From contig NZ_PDUW01000013.1 of assembly GCF_003545815.1 (NCBI RefSeq), positions 1-64,000 on the forward strand: a stretch of DNA of 64,000 nt. Reading direction: 5' to 3'. This DNA comes from Pusillimonas caeni. GTDB lineage: Bacteria > Pseudomonadota > Gammaproteobacteria > Burkholderiales > Burkholderiaceae_B. Of the stretch, positions 53,849 through 64,000 are shown one piece after another; positions within the stretch are counted from its first letter, which is position 1, and every line of letters begins with the position of its first letter. The notes under the pieces were generated by a model. That model was given only the letters and a program-made list of their open reading frames with translations, did not search any database and was not told the DNA's origin. The translations under genes were made by a program, and so were the position numbers.

Positions 53849-54502
53849 ATGACCGAATTAAAACGCCCCACCCTCGAACTGCCGGACTCCCGCAAGAAAG
53901 TGCTGCTGCACTCCTGCTGCGCGCCCTGCTCGGGCGAAGTCATGGAGGCCATGACGGCATCCGGCATCGATTACTCCATCTACTTCTACAACCCCAACAT
54001 CCACCCCGACCGCGAATACGAGATCCGCAAGAACGAGAACATCCGTTTTGCCGAAGAGCATGGCATCGAGTTCATCGATGCCGACTACGACCGCGACAAC
54101 TGGTTCGAGCGCGTCAAGGGCCTCGAGAACGAACCCGAACGCGGGGCCCGCTGCACCGTCTGCTTCGACATGCGCTTCGAGCGCACCGCCCTCTATGCCC
54201 ACGAGCACGGCTTCGATACCATCACCAGCTCGCTGGGCATCTCGCGCTGGAAGGACATGAACCAGATCAACGGCTGCGGCGAACGCGCCGCGGCGCGCTA
54301 CCCCGACCTGGTGTACTGGACCTACAACTGGCGCAAGGGCGGCGGCTCGGCGCGCATGATCGAGATCAGCAAGCGCGAAGAGTTCTACCAGCAAGAGTAC
54401 TGCGGCTGCATCTATTCGCTGCGCGACACCAATCGCCACCGGCGCTCGCAGGGGCGCGAGGCGATCGAGATCGGCGTGAAGTTCTACGGCAAAGACGACT
54501 GA
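53849..54502 (+). CDS. queH: Epoxyqueuosine reductase QueH
   Basis: A 217-residue QueH (DUF208) protein, which reduces epoxyqueuosine to queuosine in tRNA in place of QueG. The Cys-rich N-terminus HSCCAPCSG (Cys23, Cys24, Cys27), CTVCFDMR, and the C-terminal YCGCIYSL bind the iron-sulfur cluster and extra metal. The start at 53849 matches the family; an ATG at 53795 would add 18 unrelated residues. It converges on the outer-membrane lipoprotein gene with a 19-bp overlap. Confidence 0.9.
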   Translation: MTELKRPTLELPDSRKKVLLHSCCAPCSGEVMEAMTASGIDYSIYFYNPNIHPDREYEIRKNENIRFAEEHGIEFIDADYDRDNWFERVKGLENEPERGARCTVCFDMRFERTALYAHEHGFDTITSSLGISRWKDMNQINGCGERAAARYPDLVYWTYNWRKGGGSARMIEISKREEFYQQEYCGCIYSLRDTNRHRRSQGREAIEIGVKFYGKDD

Positions 54503-55995
54503 ACGGCCGGCGCATTGCCTACCGCCTTGTTGATCATCACATAGCGCGTGGCGAGCCGCCCTTCGCTGACCGCCAGGTCGCGGCGCGCCTGCAGGTAGCC
54601 GCGCTGGCTGTCCAGCACCGCCATGAAGTCGACCATGCCGCCCTCGTAGCGCGCCTGGGCCAGTTCATAGGCCTCGCGCGCGCTTCGCTCGCGTGACGCC
54701 AGCTGGCGCGCCCGCTGCTGCTCGGCGGTATAGGCGCTGAGCGCGTCGTCGATTTCCTGCCACGCCCCGAGCACTGTCCGCTGATAATTCACCGCCGCCT
54801 CCTGCTGCTCCAGTTCGCGCAGCCGTACGACGCTGCGGCGCCGGCCGCGATCGAAGAGCGGCAGGTTCAGGCTGGGTCCGACCGACCAGCTTCGGCTGCC
54901 CCAGTCGGCGAACTCTCCGCTCAGATAGGATTCATAGCCGAAGCGCGCTCCCAGGCGTATGCTGGGATACAGCTCCGCCTGCGCAACGCCGATGCTCGCC
55001 GTGGCCCGATGCAGACGGGCTTCCGCCGCCCTGATGTCGGGACGGCGCAGCGCAATCTCCGAAGGCAGCCCCAGGGATAGATCGGGCAGCGCCGATGCCG
55101 CCGCCTGGCCTCGCTCCGGCTGCGGCACAAGCAGGTCACGCAGCGCGCCGGGCGGTTCGCCCAGCAGAAGCGCGATCTGATTGATGCCTGCGCCTTCCCG
55201 GGCCAGCAGGTCGGGTAGCTGCGCCTTGTTCGCCGCCACCTCCGTGCGCTGGCGCTCCAGATCGAGATGGTCGGCGACACCGCCCCGCACCCAGGCTTCC
55301 AGTATCCGCAGGCGCCCCTCCAGGGCGGACACGTCCTCCCGCAGCAATCGAATCTGGCGCTGCGTGGTGCGCAGCTCGATGTAGTTGCGCGCCACTTCGC
55401 TGGCCAGGCTCAGCCGCGCCAGGTCGTACAGCGCGGCCTGCTGGGCCACGTCGGCGTCCGCGGCTTCGACGGAGCGCCGCACGCGCCCCCATAGGTCGGG
55501 CTCCCATGAGGCATCGAAGCCCGCCTGGTAAAGCGTGAAGGGTTCGCTCAGCACATCCACCAGCGCCGAGCGGTCGCCGCCGATGGCATCGATCATGCGC
55601 ACGCCGGCGCCATATTCGCTTTGGCGCTGGCGGGTGACGCTGCCGCTTGCGCCAATGTCCGGGCCCCGCTGGGCGGCGACCGTGCTGCGCTGGACACGCG
55701 CCTGGGCGAAATGCAGCGCGGCGGTCTGCAGGTCGGGGCCGGCCCGAAAGGCGCGCTCCTGCAGCGTGTCCAGCACCGGGTCGCCGAACGCGCGCCACCA
55801 TTCCGCCGGAAGCGTCCCTTCGGTATCGACAGGCGTTCGAAGCGATTCATCCGCGCTGCGCCAGCTCGTCCAGTCGTCCGGGGCCTGCGGAGCCGGCCTG
55901 GCGAAATCCGGTCCCGCCGTGCATCCGGCCAACACCAGTACCAGCGCCAGGCCGGCATACGAGCTTGCTCTACGACGAAAATGCAAATCAGACAT
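54484..55995 (-). CDS. Outer-membrane efflux lipoprotein (NodT/OprM/CusC type)
   Basis: A 503-residue outer-membrane factor. The signal [10 protein letters not shown] has the lipobox LAGC with Cys25 lipidated. The two homologous halves are typical of TolC-like trimers, with long periplasmic coiled coils ([20 protein letters not shown]). It forms the outer channel of a tripartite exporter and is the last gene of the ABC exporter operon, 15 bp after the second permease gene. This gives the Ybh-type system a dedicated exit duct. Confidence 0.9.
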   Translation of the reverse strand: MSDLHFRRRASSYAGLALVLVLAGCTAGPDFARPAPQAPDDWTSWRSADESLRTPVDTEGTLPAEWWRAFGDPVLDTLQERAFRAGPDLQTAALHFAQARVQRSTVAAQRGPDIGASGSVTRQRQSEYGAGVRMIDAIGGDRSALVDVLSEPFTLYQAGFDASWEPDLWGRVRRSVEAADADVAQQAALYDLARLSLASEVARNYIELRTTQRQIRLLREDVSALEGRLRILEAWVRGGVADHLDLERQRTEVAANKAQLPDLLAREGAGINQIALLLGEPPGALRDLLVPQPERGQAAASALPDLSLGLPSEIALRRPDIRAAEARLHRATASIGVAQAELYPSIRLGARFGYESYLSGEFADWGSRSWSVGPSLNLPLFDRGRRRSVVRLRELEQQEAAVNYQRTVLGAWQEIDDALSAYTAEQQRARQLASRERSAREAYELAQARYEGGMVDFMAVLDSQRGYLQARRDLAVSEGRLATRYVMINKAVGNAPAVQSSLP

Positions 55996-56010
55996 GTCAA
56001 ATTTCCCGAC

Positions 56011-57126
56011 TCAGGAAAGACGGTGGCGAAACAGCCAGGCCGCCATGGGCAGCGTGACGCAGGCCAGCGCCAGCAAGGGAATGAAGTCGCGCCACACATC
56101 CCGCAGGGTGGCGCCCTCGAGATAGACGCGGCGCACGATATTCATGCCGAAGCGCAAGGGGTTGGCATAGGTCGCGATCTGCAGCGCCTCGGGCATGTTG
56201 CGCACCGGGGTCAGCAGGCCCGACAACAGCATCAGTGGCATGATCAATAAAAACGTGTAGAGCATGGCCTGCTGCATGGTGAGGGAGAGCGCCGAAATCG
56301 AAAGCCCCATGCCCACCGCCGCGACGGTGAAAGTCAGCAGGCCGAGATAGAGCAGCCACACCGAGCCCGCCAGGGGAACTCCGAACCAGAACCGGATCAC
56401 GAGAAAAATGATGGTGGACTGGATCAGGCCGATCAGAATGGCCGGCAAGGCCTTGCCGATCAGTATCTGCATCGGCGTCAGCGGGGTGACCAGCAGCTGG
56501 TCGAAAGTGCCCTGTTCGCGCTCGCGGGCGACGGACAGCGCGGCCAGCAACAAGGTCTGAAGCATGCTCAAGGCTGCAATCAGGCCCGACATGAGGTTCC
56601 AGCGCGACTCCAGGTTGGGGTTGAACCACACGCGCCGATCGATGGCGATGCCCGGGCCGCCCGCGCCCATCGACGCGTTGTAGTCGGCCACGATGGCGCC
56701 GACGTAGCCCGAGGCGACGCCCGCGGTCGTGGAGTTGCGCCCATCGAAAATGACCTGAAGCGCAACCCGCTGGCCGGCGGCCAGCCGCTCCTCGAAATCC
56801 GGCGGAATGCCGAGCACCAGCAAGGCTTTCTGCTCGTCGACGATCCGGGCGATCTGCCGCGACGAAGTCAGCGTGGCCTCGCGCACGAAGACGCCCGTGC
56901 CGTCCAGCCGCGCCAGCAGCTCGGTCGATGCCGCGCCACGGCTCTGGTCCAGCACCGCGTAGGGAACGTGCCTGAGGTCATAGGTGGCGCCATAACCGAA
57001 CAGCAGCGCCTGCACCAGCACGGGCATCAGCAGGATGGCGCGGCTGGCGGGCTCCTTGATCAAGGCAAGCAGTTCCTTGCGAATCAGGGAAGCGATCTGT
57101 GCGAGCGGTGCGAGCAAGGCGTCCAT
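56011..57126 (-). CDS. ybhR: ABC-2 type exporter permease, YbhR type
   Basis: A 371-residue permease with one N-terminal membrane segment, a large periplasmic loop (about 45-175) and five C-terminal segments (about 175-368), the ABC2-membrane_3 arrangement. The pattern REREQGTFDQLLVTPLTP is characteristic. The ATG at 57126 lies shortly after the stop of the ybhS-like gene; the open frame runs far upstream but that part is a shadow of the preceding gene. It pairs with the ybhS-like permease. Confidence 0.88.
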   Translation of the reverse strand: MDALLAPLAQIASLIRKELLALIKEPASRAILLMPVLVQALLFGYGATYDLRHVPYAVLDQSRGAASTELLARLDGTGVFVREATLTSSRQIARIVDEQKALLVLGIPPDFEERLAAGQRVALQVIFDGRNSTTAGVASGYVGAIVADYNASMGAGGPGIAIDRRVWFNPNLESRWNLMSGLIAALSMLQTLLLAALSVAREREQGTFDQLLVTPLTPMQILIGKALPAILIGLIQSTIIFLVIRFWFGVPLAGSVWLLYLGLLTFTVAAVGMGLSISALSLTMQQAMLYTFLLIMPLMLLSGLLTPVRNMPEALQIATYANPLRFGMNIVRRVYLEGATLRDVWRDFIPLLALACVTLPMAAWLFRHRLS

Positions 57127-57134
57127 AATGGGTT

Positions 57135-58259
57135 TCAATCCAGCCTCTTGCGCAGCGTGCGCCGCGTCGCCCACGCCAGCACCAGGGCGTAGGCCGCAAG
57201 AATCACCGTGCCGCGCAGGATGTCGGGCCAATAGTCGCCCGCCAGCAGCAGCGTCTTGATCAGGTTCATGAAGTGCGTTGCCGGCAGCAATTGGCCCACG
57301 CCCTGTATCACCCAGGGCACGTTGCGCAGGTCGAACACGAAGCCCGATAGCATCATGGCCGGCATGAAGCTGACCAGCAGGGCCACCTGGCTGGCCTGGA
57401 ACTGGCTGCGCATCGTCCCGGAAATGAACAACCCCAGCAGCAGCGAGACCGTGAGATACAGCATCGAGACCAGGAAGATGATCAGCAGCGAGCCGCGCAT
57501 CGGCACGTCGAACAGGAAGCGGGCGGCCAGCAGGCACATTGCCAGGTCGATCGCCCCGATGACGAGATACGGCGCCACTTTGGACAGCACCAGTTCCGTG
57601 GGCCGCAGCGGCGTGACGAAAAGCGACTCGAGGGTGCCGCGCTCCCATTCGCGGGCGATCAACAGCGAAGTCAGAAAGGCTCCGATCAGCGTCAATACCA
57701 GCACGATCAGCCCCGGCACCAGATACCAGGTGCTGTCGCTCGCCTCGTTGAACCAGATGCGCTCCTGCACATCGATGCCCCCGGACGCCTTGCCGCCGGC
57801 CCGCTCGGCCTGCCGTTGCGCCCAAAGGCCCGCCGCTCCGCGCACGTAGCCGTCCACGATGGACGCGGTGGTCGAGTTGATGCCGTTGAGCAGCAGCTGG
57901 ATGTGCGCATCGCCCGAAGCGAGCCGGCGCGAGAAATCCGCCGGCAGGCGCACGATTCCATCCACTTCTCCCGCGCGCATGCGGTCTTCGGCCTCGGCCA
58001 TGCTGCCCGTCCACACAGGCGAAATATAGGGCGAACCCTGCAGCCCCTGGACGACTTCGCGCGCGGTGGGCGAGCTGTCCTCCAGAACCACGGCTATGGG
58101 CGCGTCGTCCACATCGAACGACAGGCCGTAGCCGAACAGGAGAATCAAGGCGACGGGCAGGAGCAGGCCCACGGCCAGATTGCTTTTATCGCGCAGCAGC
58201 TGCCGCACTTCCTTGCGCAGCAAGGCGGTGAACCGGCGCGCGAATCCCGATGCTTTCAT
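57135..58259 (-). CDS. ybhS: ABC-2 type exporter permease, YbhS type
   Basis: A 374-residue permease of the same architecture as the next gene: an N-terminal segment (LAVGLLLPVALILLFGYGL), a periplasmic domain and five C-terminal segments. REWERGTLESLFVTPLRPTE marks the family. It starts at 58259, overlapping the ATPase gene by 4 bases, which couples their translation. The two permeases likely form a heterodimer. Confidence 0.88.
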   Translation of the reverse strand: MKASGFARRFTALLRKEVRQLLRDKSNLAVGLLLPVALILLFGYGLSFDVDDAPIAVVLEDSSPTAREVVQGLQGSPYISPVWTGSMAEAEDRMRAGEVDGIVRLPADFSRRLASGDAHIQLLLNGINSTTASIVDGYVRGAAGLWAQRQAERAGGKASGGIDVQERIWFNEASDSTWYLVPGLIVLVLTLIGAFLTSLLIAREWERGTLESLFVTPLRPTELVLSKVAPYLVIGAIDLAMCLLAARFLFDVPMRGSLLIIFLVSMLYLTVSLLLGLFISGTMRSQFQASQVALLVSFMPAMMLSGFVFDLRNVPWVIQGVGQLLPATHFMNLIKTLLLAGDYWPDILRGTVILAAYALVLAWATRRTLRKRLD

Positions 58260-60022
58260 GCGCCCGCCTCCGCCGACCGGGCCCGGGCGCGTCCCTGCTC
58301 GACGATGGCGATGAAGGCGCTGTCCATGTCGGCGCCGCTGTCGCCCGCCATTTCGCGCACCTCGCGCGGCGTGCCCAGCGCCAGCACGCGCCCGGCATCC
58401 TGGATGGCGATGCGGTCGCAATACTCCGCTTCTTCCATGAAGTGGGTCGTGATGATGATGGTGACGCCGGTCTGCGCCAGCGCGGTGATGGTGCGCCAGA
58501 AGGCGCGGCGGGCCAGGGGATCGATGCCGCTGGTGGGCTCGTCCAGGAACAGGATCTCCGGCTCGTGCAGCAGGCCGGCGGCCATCGCCAGGCGCTGCTT
58601 GTAGCCGCCGGGCAGCAAGCCGCTGGCGGCGGCGGGATCCAGTTCGAACTGCTCGATCATGGCGTCCACCCTCCGGTGCAGCGCCTGGCGGCGCAGTCCG
58701 TACGCGCCGCCGAAGAATTCCAGGTTCTCGCGCACGGTCAGCTCGCCGTACAGCGCGAACTTCTGCGACACATAGCCGATGCGGCCGCGCGCCCTTGCGC
58801 GCGCCGTGCGCAGATTCAGGCCCGCGACCTCCAAGTGGCCGCTGGTGGCCGGAAGCAGCCCGCACAGCATGCGAAAGGTCGTCGTCTTGCCCGCGCCGTT
58901 GGGTCCCAGCAGGCCGAAGATCTCGCCCCGCGCCACCTCGAACGAGGTGCTGGCGACCGCGGTGAAGTCGCCGAACTTGCGCACCAGGTCTCGCACCACG
59001 ATGGCCGGCTGGTCCGTCCTCTCCGGCGCATCGGCCGCCACGGAGCGCCCGGGGGCGGGCGGCGCCGCGTCCTCGCGGGCTTGCTGCCGGCGCAGCAGCA
59101 TCATGAAGGCGTCCTCCAGCTCTTCGGGCCGCGGCCCATGGTCGACGCCGCCGAGCAGGCGCCGCAGCGCCTCCGGCTCTGCCTGCGGTTGGCGAATGAA
59201 CCATACGGCGCCGCCCTTGGGCACCGCATCGACCACCTGCGCTCCGGCATCCAGCAGGCGGGCCTGCAGGTCGCGCGCGGGTGTGCCGGGGGGCGGCGTC
59301 GCCGTAAAAGTCAGGCCCCGGGCACGTTCACGCAGCGTTCCCGGGTCGCCCTGGTCCAGCAGGCGGCCCTCGTGCATCACGAACACCTGGGCGCAGTGCG
59401 CGGCCTCGTCCATGTAGGCCGTGCTGACAATGACGCTGAGATTCTCGTCGTCCACCAGCTGCTGCACGATCTTCCAGAGATCGCGCCGCGACAGTGGATC
59501 GACGCCCACGCTGGGTTCGTCCAGCAAGAGCAGATCGGGCAAGCGCACCAGGGTGCAGGCCAGGCCCAGTTTCTGCTTCATGCCGCCCGACAGCTTGCCG
59601 GCCGGCCTTGCGGTGAACCGCGCCATGTCGGTCATCTCGAGCATGCGCCTGAACCGTTCGCGGCGCTGCTCGAGCGGGACGCCGTGCAGGTCGGCGTAAA
59701 GATCCAGATTTTCCTGGACGCTCAGGTCCTCGTACAGGCCGAAACGCTGCGGCATGTAGCTGATGCGATCCTGCACCGCCTGGGGATCGCGGCCCACGTC
59801 CATGCCCAATACCCGCAAGCTTCCGGCGTCGGGTTCCAGCAACCCGGCCATCATGCGCAACAGCGTCGTCTTGCCCGCGCCGTCCGGGCCCACCAGGGCC
59901 GTGAGTTCGCCCGCGCGCACCGTCATGGAAATGTCTCTCACCGCGTGCAGCGGACCGCCCGCCGGCGCCACGAAGGTCTTGCGCAGGCCTTCGGCGACGA
60001 CCGTGGCGCCGGCGGCGCTCAT
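58256..60022 (-). CDS. ybhF: Fused double ATPase of an ABC exporter, YbhF type
   Basis: A 588-residue protein with two complete ATP-binding domains in one chain, as in E. coli YbhF (578). Domain 1 has Walker A GPDGAGKTT, signature LSGGMKQ and Walker B LLLLDEP; domain 2 has GPNGAGKTT, the signature variant LPGGYKQ and Walker B ILFLDEP. The linker (about 300-350) is proline- and alanine-rich. The start overlaps the stop of the adaptor gene (ATGA). It powers the two permeases downstream. Confidence 0.92.
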   Translation of the reverse strand: MSAAGATVVAEGLRKTFVAPAGGPLHAVRDISMTVRAGELTALVGPDGAGKTTLLRMMAGLLEPDAGSLRVLGMDVGRDPQAVQDRISYMPQRFGLYEDLSVQENLDLYADLHGVPLEQRRERFRRMLEMTDMARFTARPAGKLSGGMKQKLGLACTLVRLPDLLLLDEPSVGVDPLSRRDLWKIVQQLVDDENLSVIVSTAYMDEAAHCAQVFVMHEGRLLDQGDPGTLRERARGLTFTATPPPGTPARDLQARLLDAGAQVVDAVPKGGAVWFIRQPQAEPEALRRLLGGVDHGPRPEELEDAFMMLLRRQQAREDAAPPAPGRSVAADAPERTDQPAIVVRDLVRKFGDFTAVASTSFEVARGEIFGLLGPNGAGKTTTFRMLCGLLPATSGHLEVAGLNLRTARARARGRIGYVSQKFALYGELTVRENLEFFGGAYGLRRQALHRRVDAMIEQFELDPAAASGLLPGGYKQRLAMAAGLLHEPEILFLDEPTSGIDPLARRAFWRTITALAQTGVTIIITTHFMEEAEYCDRIAIQDAGRVLALGTPREVREMAGDSGADMDSAFIAIVEQGRARARSAEAGA

Positions 60023-61020
60023 TGCGCCTCGCCGGCAATCAGGTGAACGGTGGCAGGCTGCCCCAGCCGCAGCACATCGCCCGCATCCTCGACCAACACT
60101 CGCGCCTCGTAGACCAGGCTCGTGCGCTGCTCTTCGGTCTGGACCGTCTTGGGCGTAAACTCGGCCACCGACGAGATATAGCCTACTTTGCCGGCGACCG
60201 CCTCGCCCGGGCGTCCATCGGTAAAGACGCGGGCCTGCATGCCCGGCCGTATCCGGCCAAGGTCCGGTTCGGCGACGTAGACGCGTATCCATTTCGGCCG
60301 CGTTAGGGCCAGCGCGAAGACAGGGCGCTGCGGCGTGGCCATGTCGCCCGGTTCCAGCAGGCGCGACCGCACCACCGCGTCGGCGGGCGCCTTCAGTTCG
60401 CCCTGCGCAATCTGATGCCGCAGCAGCGCCAACTGCGCCCGCGCCGCCTCCAGCTGAGCCTGCGCACCCGCCACTTCTTCCGTACGCGGGCCCGCCTCCA
60501 CAAGATGCAGGGCTTCGCGCTGCTCCGCCACCCGGGCCTGCGCGACGCTCAGCGCGCTTCGAGCCCGATCCAGGTCTTGCGCGCTGACCCCGCGCCCTTG
60601 CGTCCGGGCCGATATGCCCTGCACGCGCTTGAGGTCCTGCTCGGCCTGCGAGGCCTCTGCCCGGGCCGCGGCAAGGCGGCTGCGAGCCTGCGCAAGCTCT
60701 TGCGGCCGTGCGCCGTTGCGCAGGCTGAGCAGGGCCTGCTCTCTGACTTCTACCTGAGCCTGCGCCTGCTCGGCCTGCAGGGCCAGCGTGCGAGTGTCCA
60801 GCACGGCCAGCACGCTGCCCGCCTCGACATGGTCGCCTTCCTCGGCGCGCACTTGCGCCACGCGGCCGTTGCCATCGAAAGCCAGCGATATCTGCCTGAT
60901 GTCCACATTGCCGTACAGCACGAGCGGCCCCTCCTCATCGCGCTGGCTCGAATGCCACCAGGCCCATGCCGCAAGAATCACGGCCAAAGCCGCCGCGACG
61001 AGAATGAGAGGCTTCTTCAT
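60019..61020 (-). CDS. ybhG: Membrane-fusion (HlyD-family) adaptor, YbhG type
   Basis: A 333-residue periplasmic adaptor. One N-terminal membrane segment (ILVAAALAVILAAWAWW) is followed by biotinyl-lipoyl halves around a long coiled coil rich in Ala, Gln, Arg and Glu (about 80-210), then beta-barrel regions. It connects the inner-membrane ABC complex to the outer-membrane lipoprotein. First gene of the operon and divergent from the CecR-like regulator. Confidence 0.9.
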   Translation of the reverse strand: MKKPLILVAAALAVILAAWAWWHSSQRDEEGPLVLYGNVDIRQISLAFDGNGRVAQVRAEEGDHVEAGSVLAVLDTRTLALQAEQAQAQVEVREQALLSLRNGARPQELAQARSRLAAARAEASQAEQDLKRVQGISARTQGRGVSAQDLDRARSALSVAQARVAEQREALHLVEAGPRTEEVAGAQAQLEAARAQLALLRHQIAQGELKAPADAVVRSRLLEPGDMATPQRPVFALALTRPKWIRVYVAEPDLGRIRPGMQARVFTDGRPGEAVAGKVGYISSVAEFTPKTVQTEEQRTSLVYEARVLVEDAGDVLRLGQPATVHLIAGEAQ

Positions 61021-61117
61021 GATCGGTATTCCGGGTAGGAGGACGATTGATCAGGACATGCAGGAGGAATCGATTCGAGCCGCCGCCGGCTGGACGGCCG
61101 TGAATGAGCAGCTTACC

Positions 61118-61138
61118 CTAAATTTAAATTGAATTTAG
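61118..61138. promoter_or_regulatory. Palindromic operator before the ybh-type operon
   Basis: The AT-rich inverted repeat ctaaattt...gaatttag (7 of 8 base pairs matching, 5-base centre) lies in the 230-bp divergent region between ybhG and the TetR gene. It contrasts with the high-GC surroundings. This is the expected place for a CecR-type repressor site controlling both directions. Confidence 0.55.
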
Positions 61139-61250
61139 TATCTAATTCAAGCAAAATCTTTATGAACATGAGCTCATGCACAAGGTCTAGCCACCGCCAC
61201 ATCGCGTCGACCTGAGTCTCGACATCCCGGCCCCGCAGGAATATGAATCC

Positions 61251-61928
61251 ATGACCACAGCCCCGCGCGCCCCTCGCACCGACGGTGAAACGACCCGCGC
61301 CCGCATCCTGGATGCCGCGGGCGAACTCTTCGGCGTCACGGGATTCGCCGAAACCACCAGCAAAGCCATCGCCGCGCGCGCCGGCGTGGACCTGGCATCC
61401 ATCAACTACCACTTCGGCAGCCGCAACGGCCTGTACCGCGCCGTATTGAGCGAAGCGCACCGCCGCGTGGTCGACCTGGCCGATCTGCAGCAGCTCGCCC
61501 AGAGCCCCCTGCCGGCTTCCGAGAAGCTTCGGGTCTTGATCGATCAGCTGGTTCAAAGAGCGGCCGATGGTTCCGAAGGATGGCACCTTACCGTGCTGGC
61601 CGCCGAGCTCGTCGCGCCCTCTTCCCACATCAAAGTGCTTTTCAAGTCGGAAGTGCCCATGAAGGCCTCGCTGATCGCCGACATTCTCAGCGAGATAAGC
61701 GGCATCCCCGCGGACGACCCCGCCCTGCGCCGCTGCCTGTTCAGCGTCGCCGCCCCCTGCCTGCTCCTGCAGATCGGCCGGCGCGGCCTTCCCGGCCCCG
61801 TGCAAGCCATGCTGCGCACGCCGCGCGAAGTGGTGGTGGACCACCTCCACCGATTCGCCATCGCCGGCCTGGAAGCCATCGGAAACGAATACCACGCGGG
61901 AAAAACGCCCCCACGCTGCGCAGGCTGA
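61251..61928 (+). CDS. cecR: TetR-family regulator, CecR-like, of the ybh-type exporter
   Basis: A 225-residue repressor. The TetR HTH (about 15-62: TRARILDAAGELFGVTGFAE and TSKAIAARAGVDLASINYHF) is followed by a C-terminal domain of the DUF1956/CecR type (about 95-215). In E. coli CecR controls ybhGFSR, and here the homologous operon is divergently next door, supporting the assignment. Probably binds the palindrome at 61118-61138. Confidence 0.83.
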   Translation: MTTAPRAPRTDGETTRARILDAAGELFGVTGFAETTSKAIAARAGVDLASINYHFGSRNGLYRAVLSEAHRRVVDLADLQQLAQSPLPASEKLRVLIDQLVQRAADGSEGWHLTVLAAELVAPSSHIKVLFKSEVPMKASLIADILSEISGIPADDPALRRCLFSVAAPCLLLQIGRRGLPGPVQAMLRTPREVVVDHLHRFAIAGLEAIGNEYHAGKTPPRCAG

Positions 61929-61940
61929 TGCCTGCTTGCT

Positions 61941-61971
61941 GCCCCCCAAGGGGGCTTTTTTTCCCTTGGGG
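61941..61971 (+). terminator. Rho-independent terminator of the CecR-like gene
   Basis: A ccccaaggg/cccttgggg hairpin encloses, and a shorter gcccc/ggggc hairpin precedes, a run of seven T bases (61956-61962). It lies 13 bp after the stop codon. Confidence 0.65.
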
Positions 61972-61999
61972 CGGCCCGGCGGCTCGGCGCCCCCGGCAA

Positions 62000-62028
62000 A
62001 AAACCGGCCTCGAAAAGAGGCCGGTTTT
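62000..62028. terminator. Bidirectional terminator between the regulator gene and clpB
   Basis: The perfect 12-bp stem aaaaccggcctc/gaggccggtttt has the loop gaaaa. A and T runs on either side let it work in both directions; for clpB (leftward) it lies 35 bp after the stop. Confidence 0.75.
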
Positions 62029-62062
62029 CTCGACGATGAAAATACCGATCGGCGAAAAACGA

Positions 62063-64000
<1,938 letters not shown>

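Noticed and set aside
57127-58014. N-terminal extension of the YbhR-type permease reaching into the upstream gene
   Set aside because: It is the shadow of the YbhS-type gene; the real start is the ATG at 57126.

Overview
The window comes from a high-GC betaproteobacterium. The gene content and order (topoisomerase IV genes, trxA-rho, yhdP divergent from glnE, a gor/queH block, clpB, a LivK-type binding protein in a catabolic cluster) fit Burkholderiales, and most likely Alcaligenaceae (the Bordetella/Achromobacter/Pusillimonas group). This is inferred from protein families; no rRNA gene is present to confirm it.

Layout. (1) 1-3.4 kb: the 5' end of an IS110-type transposase cut by the window edge, an acyl-CoA ligase, a CBS-pair protein and a beta-carbonic anhydrase. 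(2) 3.4-11.2 kb: an accessory island packed with toxin-antitoxin loci in different states of decay. Intact: a RelE-like/HTH pair, BrnT/BrnA and HicA/HicB. Damaged: a DUF6516 toxin with an internal deletion beside an intact HTH partner, a HigA-like remnant, a second BrnT remnant with a shortened HTH antitoxin, a frameshifted RelE-like toxin with intact antitoxin, a possible antitoxin tail and a VapC (PIN) tail. A lone flagellin gene, a small secreted protein and a second CBS-pair protein lie among them. (3) 11.2-18.5 kb: a catabolic cluster. A LysR regulator is divergent from a three-component Rieske dioxygenase (FAD reductase, alpha, beta, ferredoxin) of the anthranilate/salicylate type, followed by a LivK-type binding protein, a TetR regulator and an arylformamidase-like hydrolase. 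(4) 18.6-24.5 kb: a BetT-type BCCT transporter and a PaoABC-type molybdenum aldehyde oxidoreductase without the Tat leader. (5) 24.6-37 kb: a protein of unknown function with a ParB/sulfiredoxin-like segment, TetR, panE, selU/mnmH, DUF2784, slyX, a phytoene-dehydrogenase-like oxidoreductase, a secreted TAP-type hydrolase, a GST, an orphan ugpB, dadA and a ferredoxin/flavin reductase. (6) 37-53.3 kb: core genes parC-parE, trxA, rho, gdhA, yhdP, glnE, a DUF2789 gene and gor. (7) 53.3-53.7 kb: a composite repeat made of a 42-bp tandem repeat and two long hairpins that carry the same 31-bp core in opposite orientation between unrelated stems. (8) 53.8-64 kb: queH, a YbhGFSR-type ABC exporter with its own outer-membrane lipoprotein and a divergent CecR-like TetR regulator, then clpB running off the window.

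How the parts work together. The Rieske operon forms a full electron chain from NAD(P)H through flavoprotein and Rieske ferredoxin to the oxygenase, and the binding protein and hydrolase next to it suggest uptake and an upstream kynurenine-like step. The exporter operon, with adaptor, fused double ATPase, two permeases and outer-membrane channel, could span both membranes, and a 21-bp palindrome before it is a likely operator. In three of the damaged toxin-antitoxin loci the toxin is broken while an antitoxin frame survives, as expected when toxins are lost first. The two places most worth a second look are this island and the repeat element downstream of gor.
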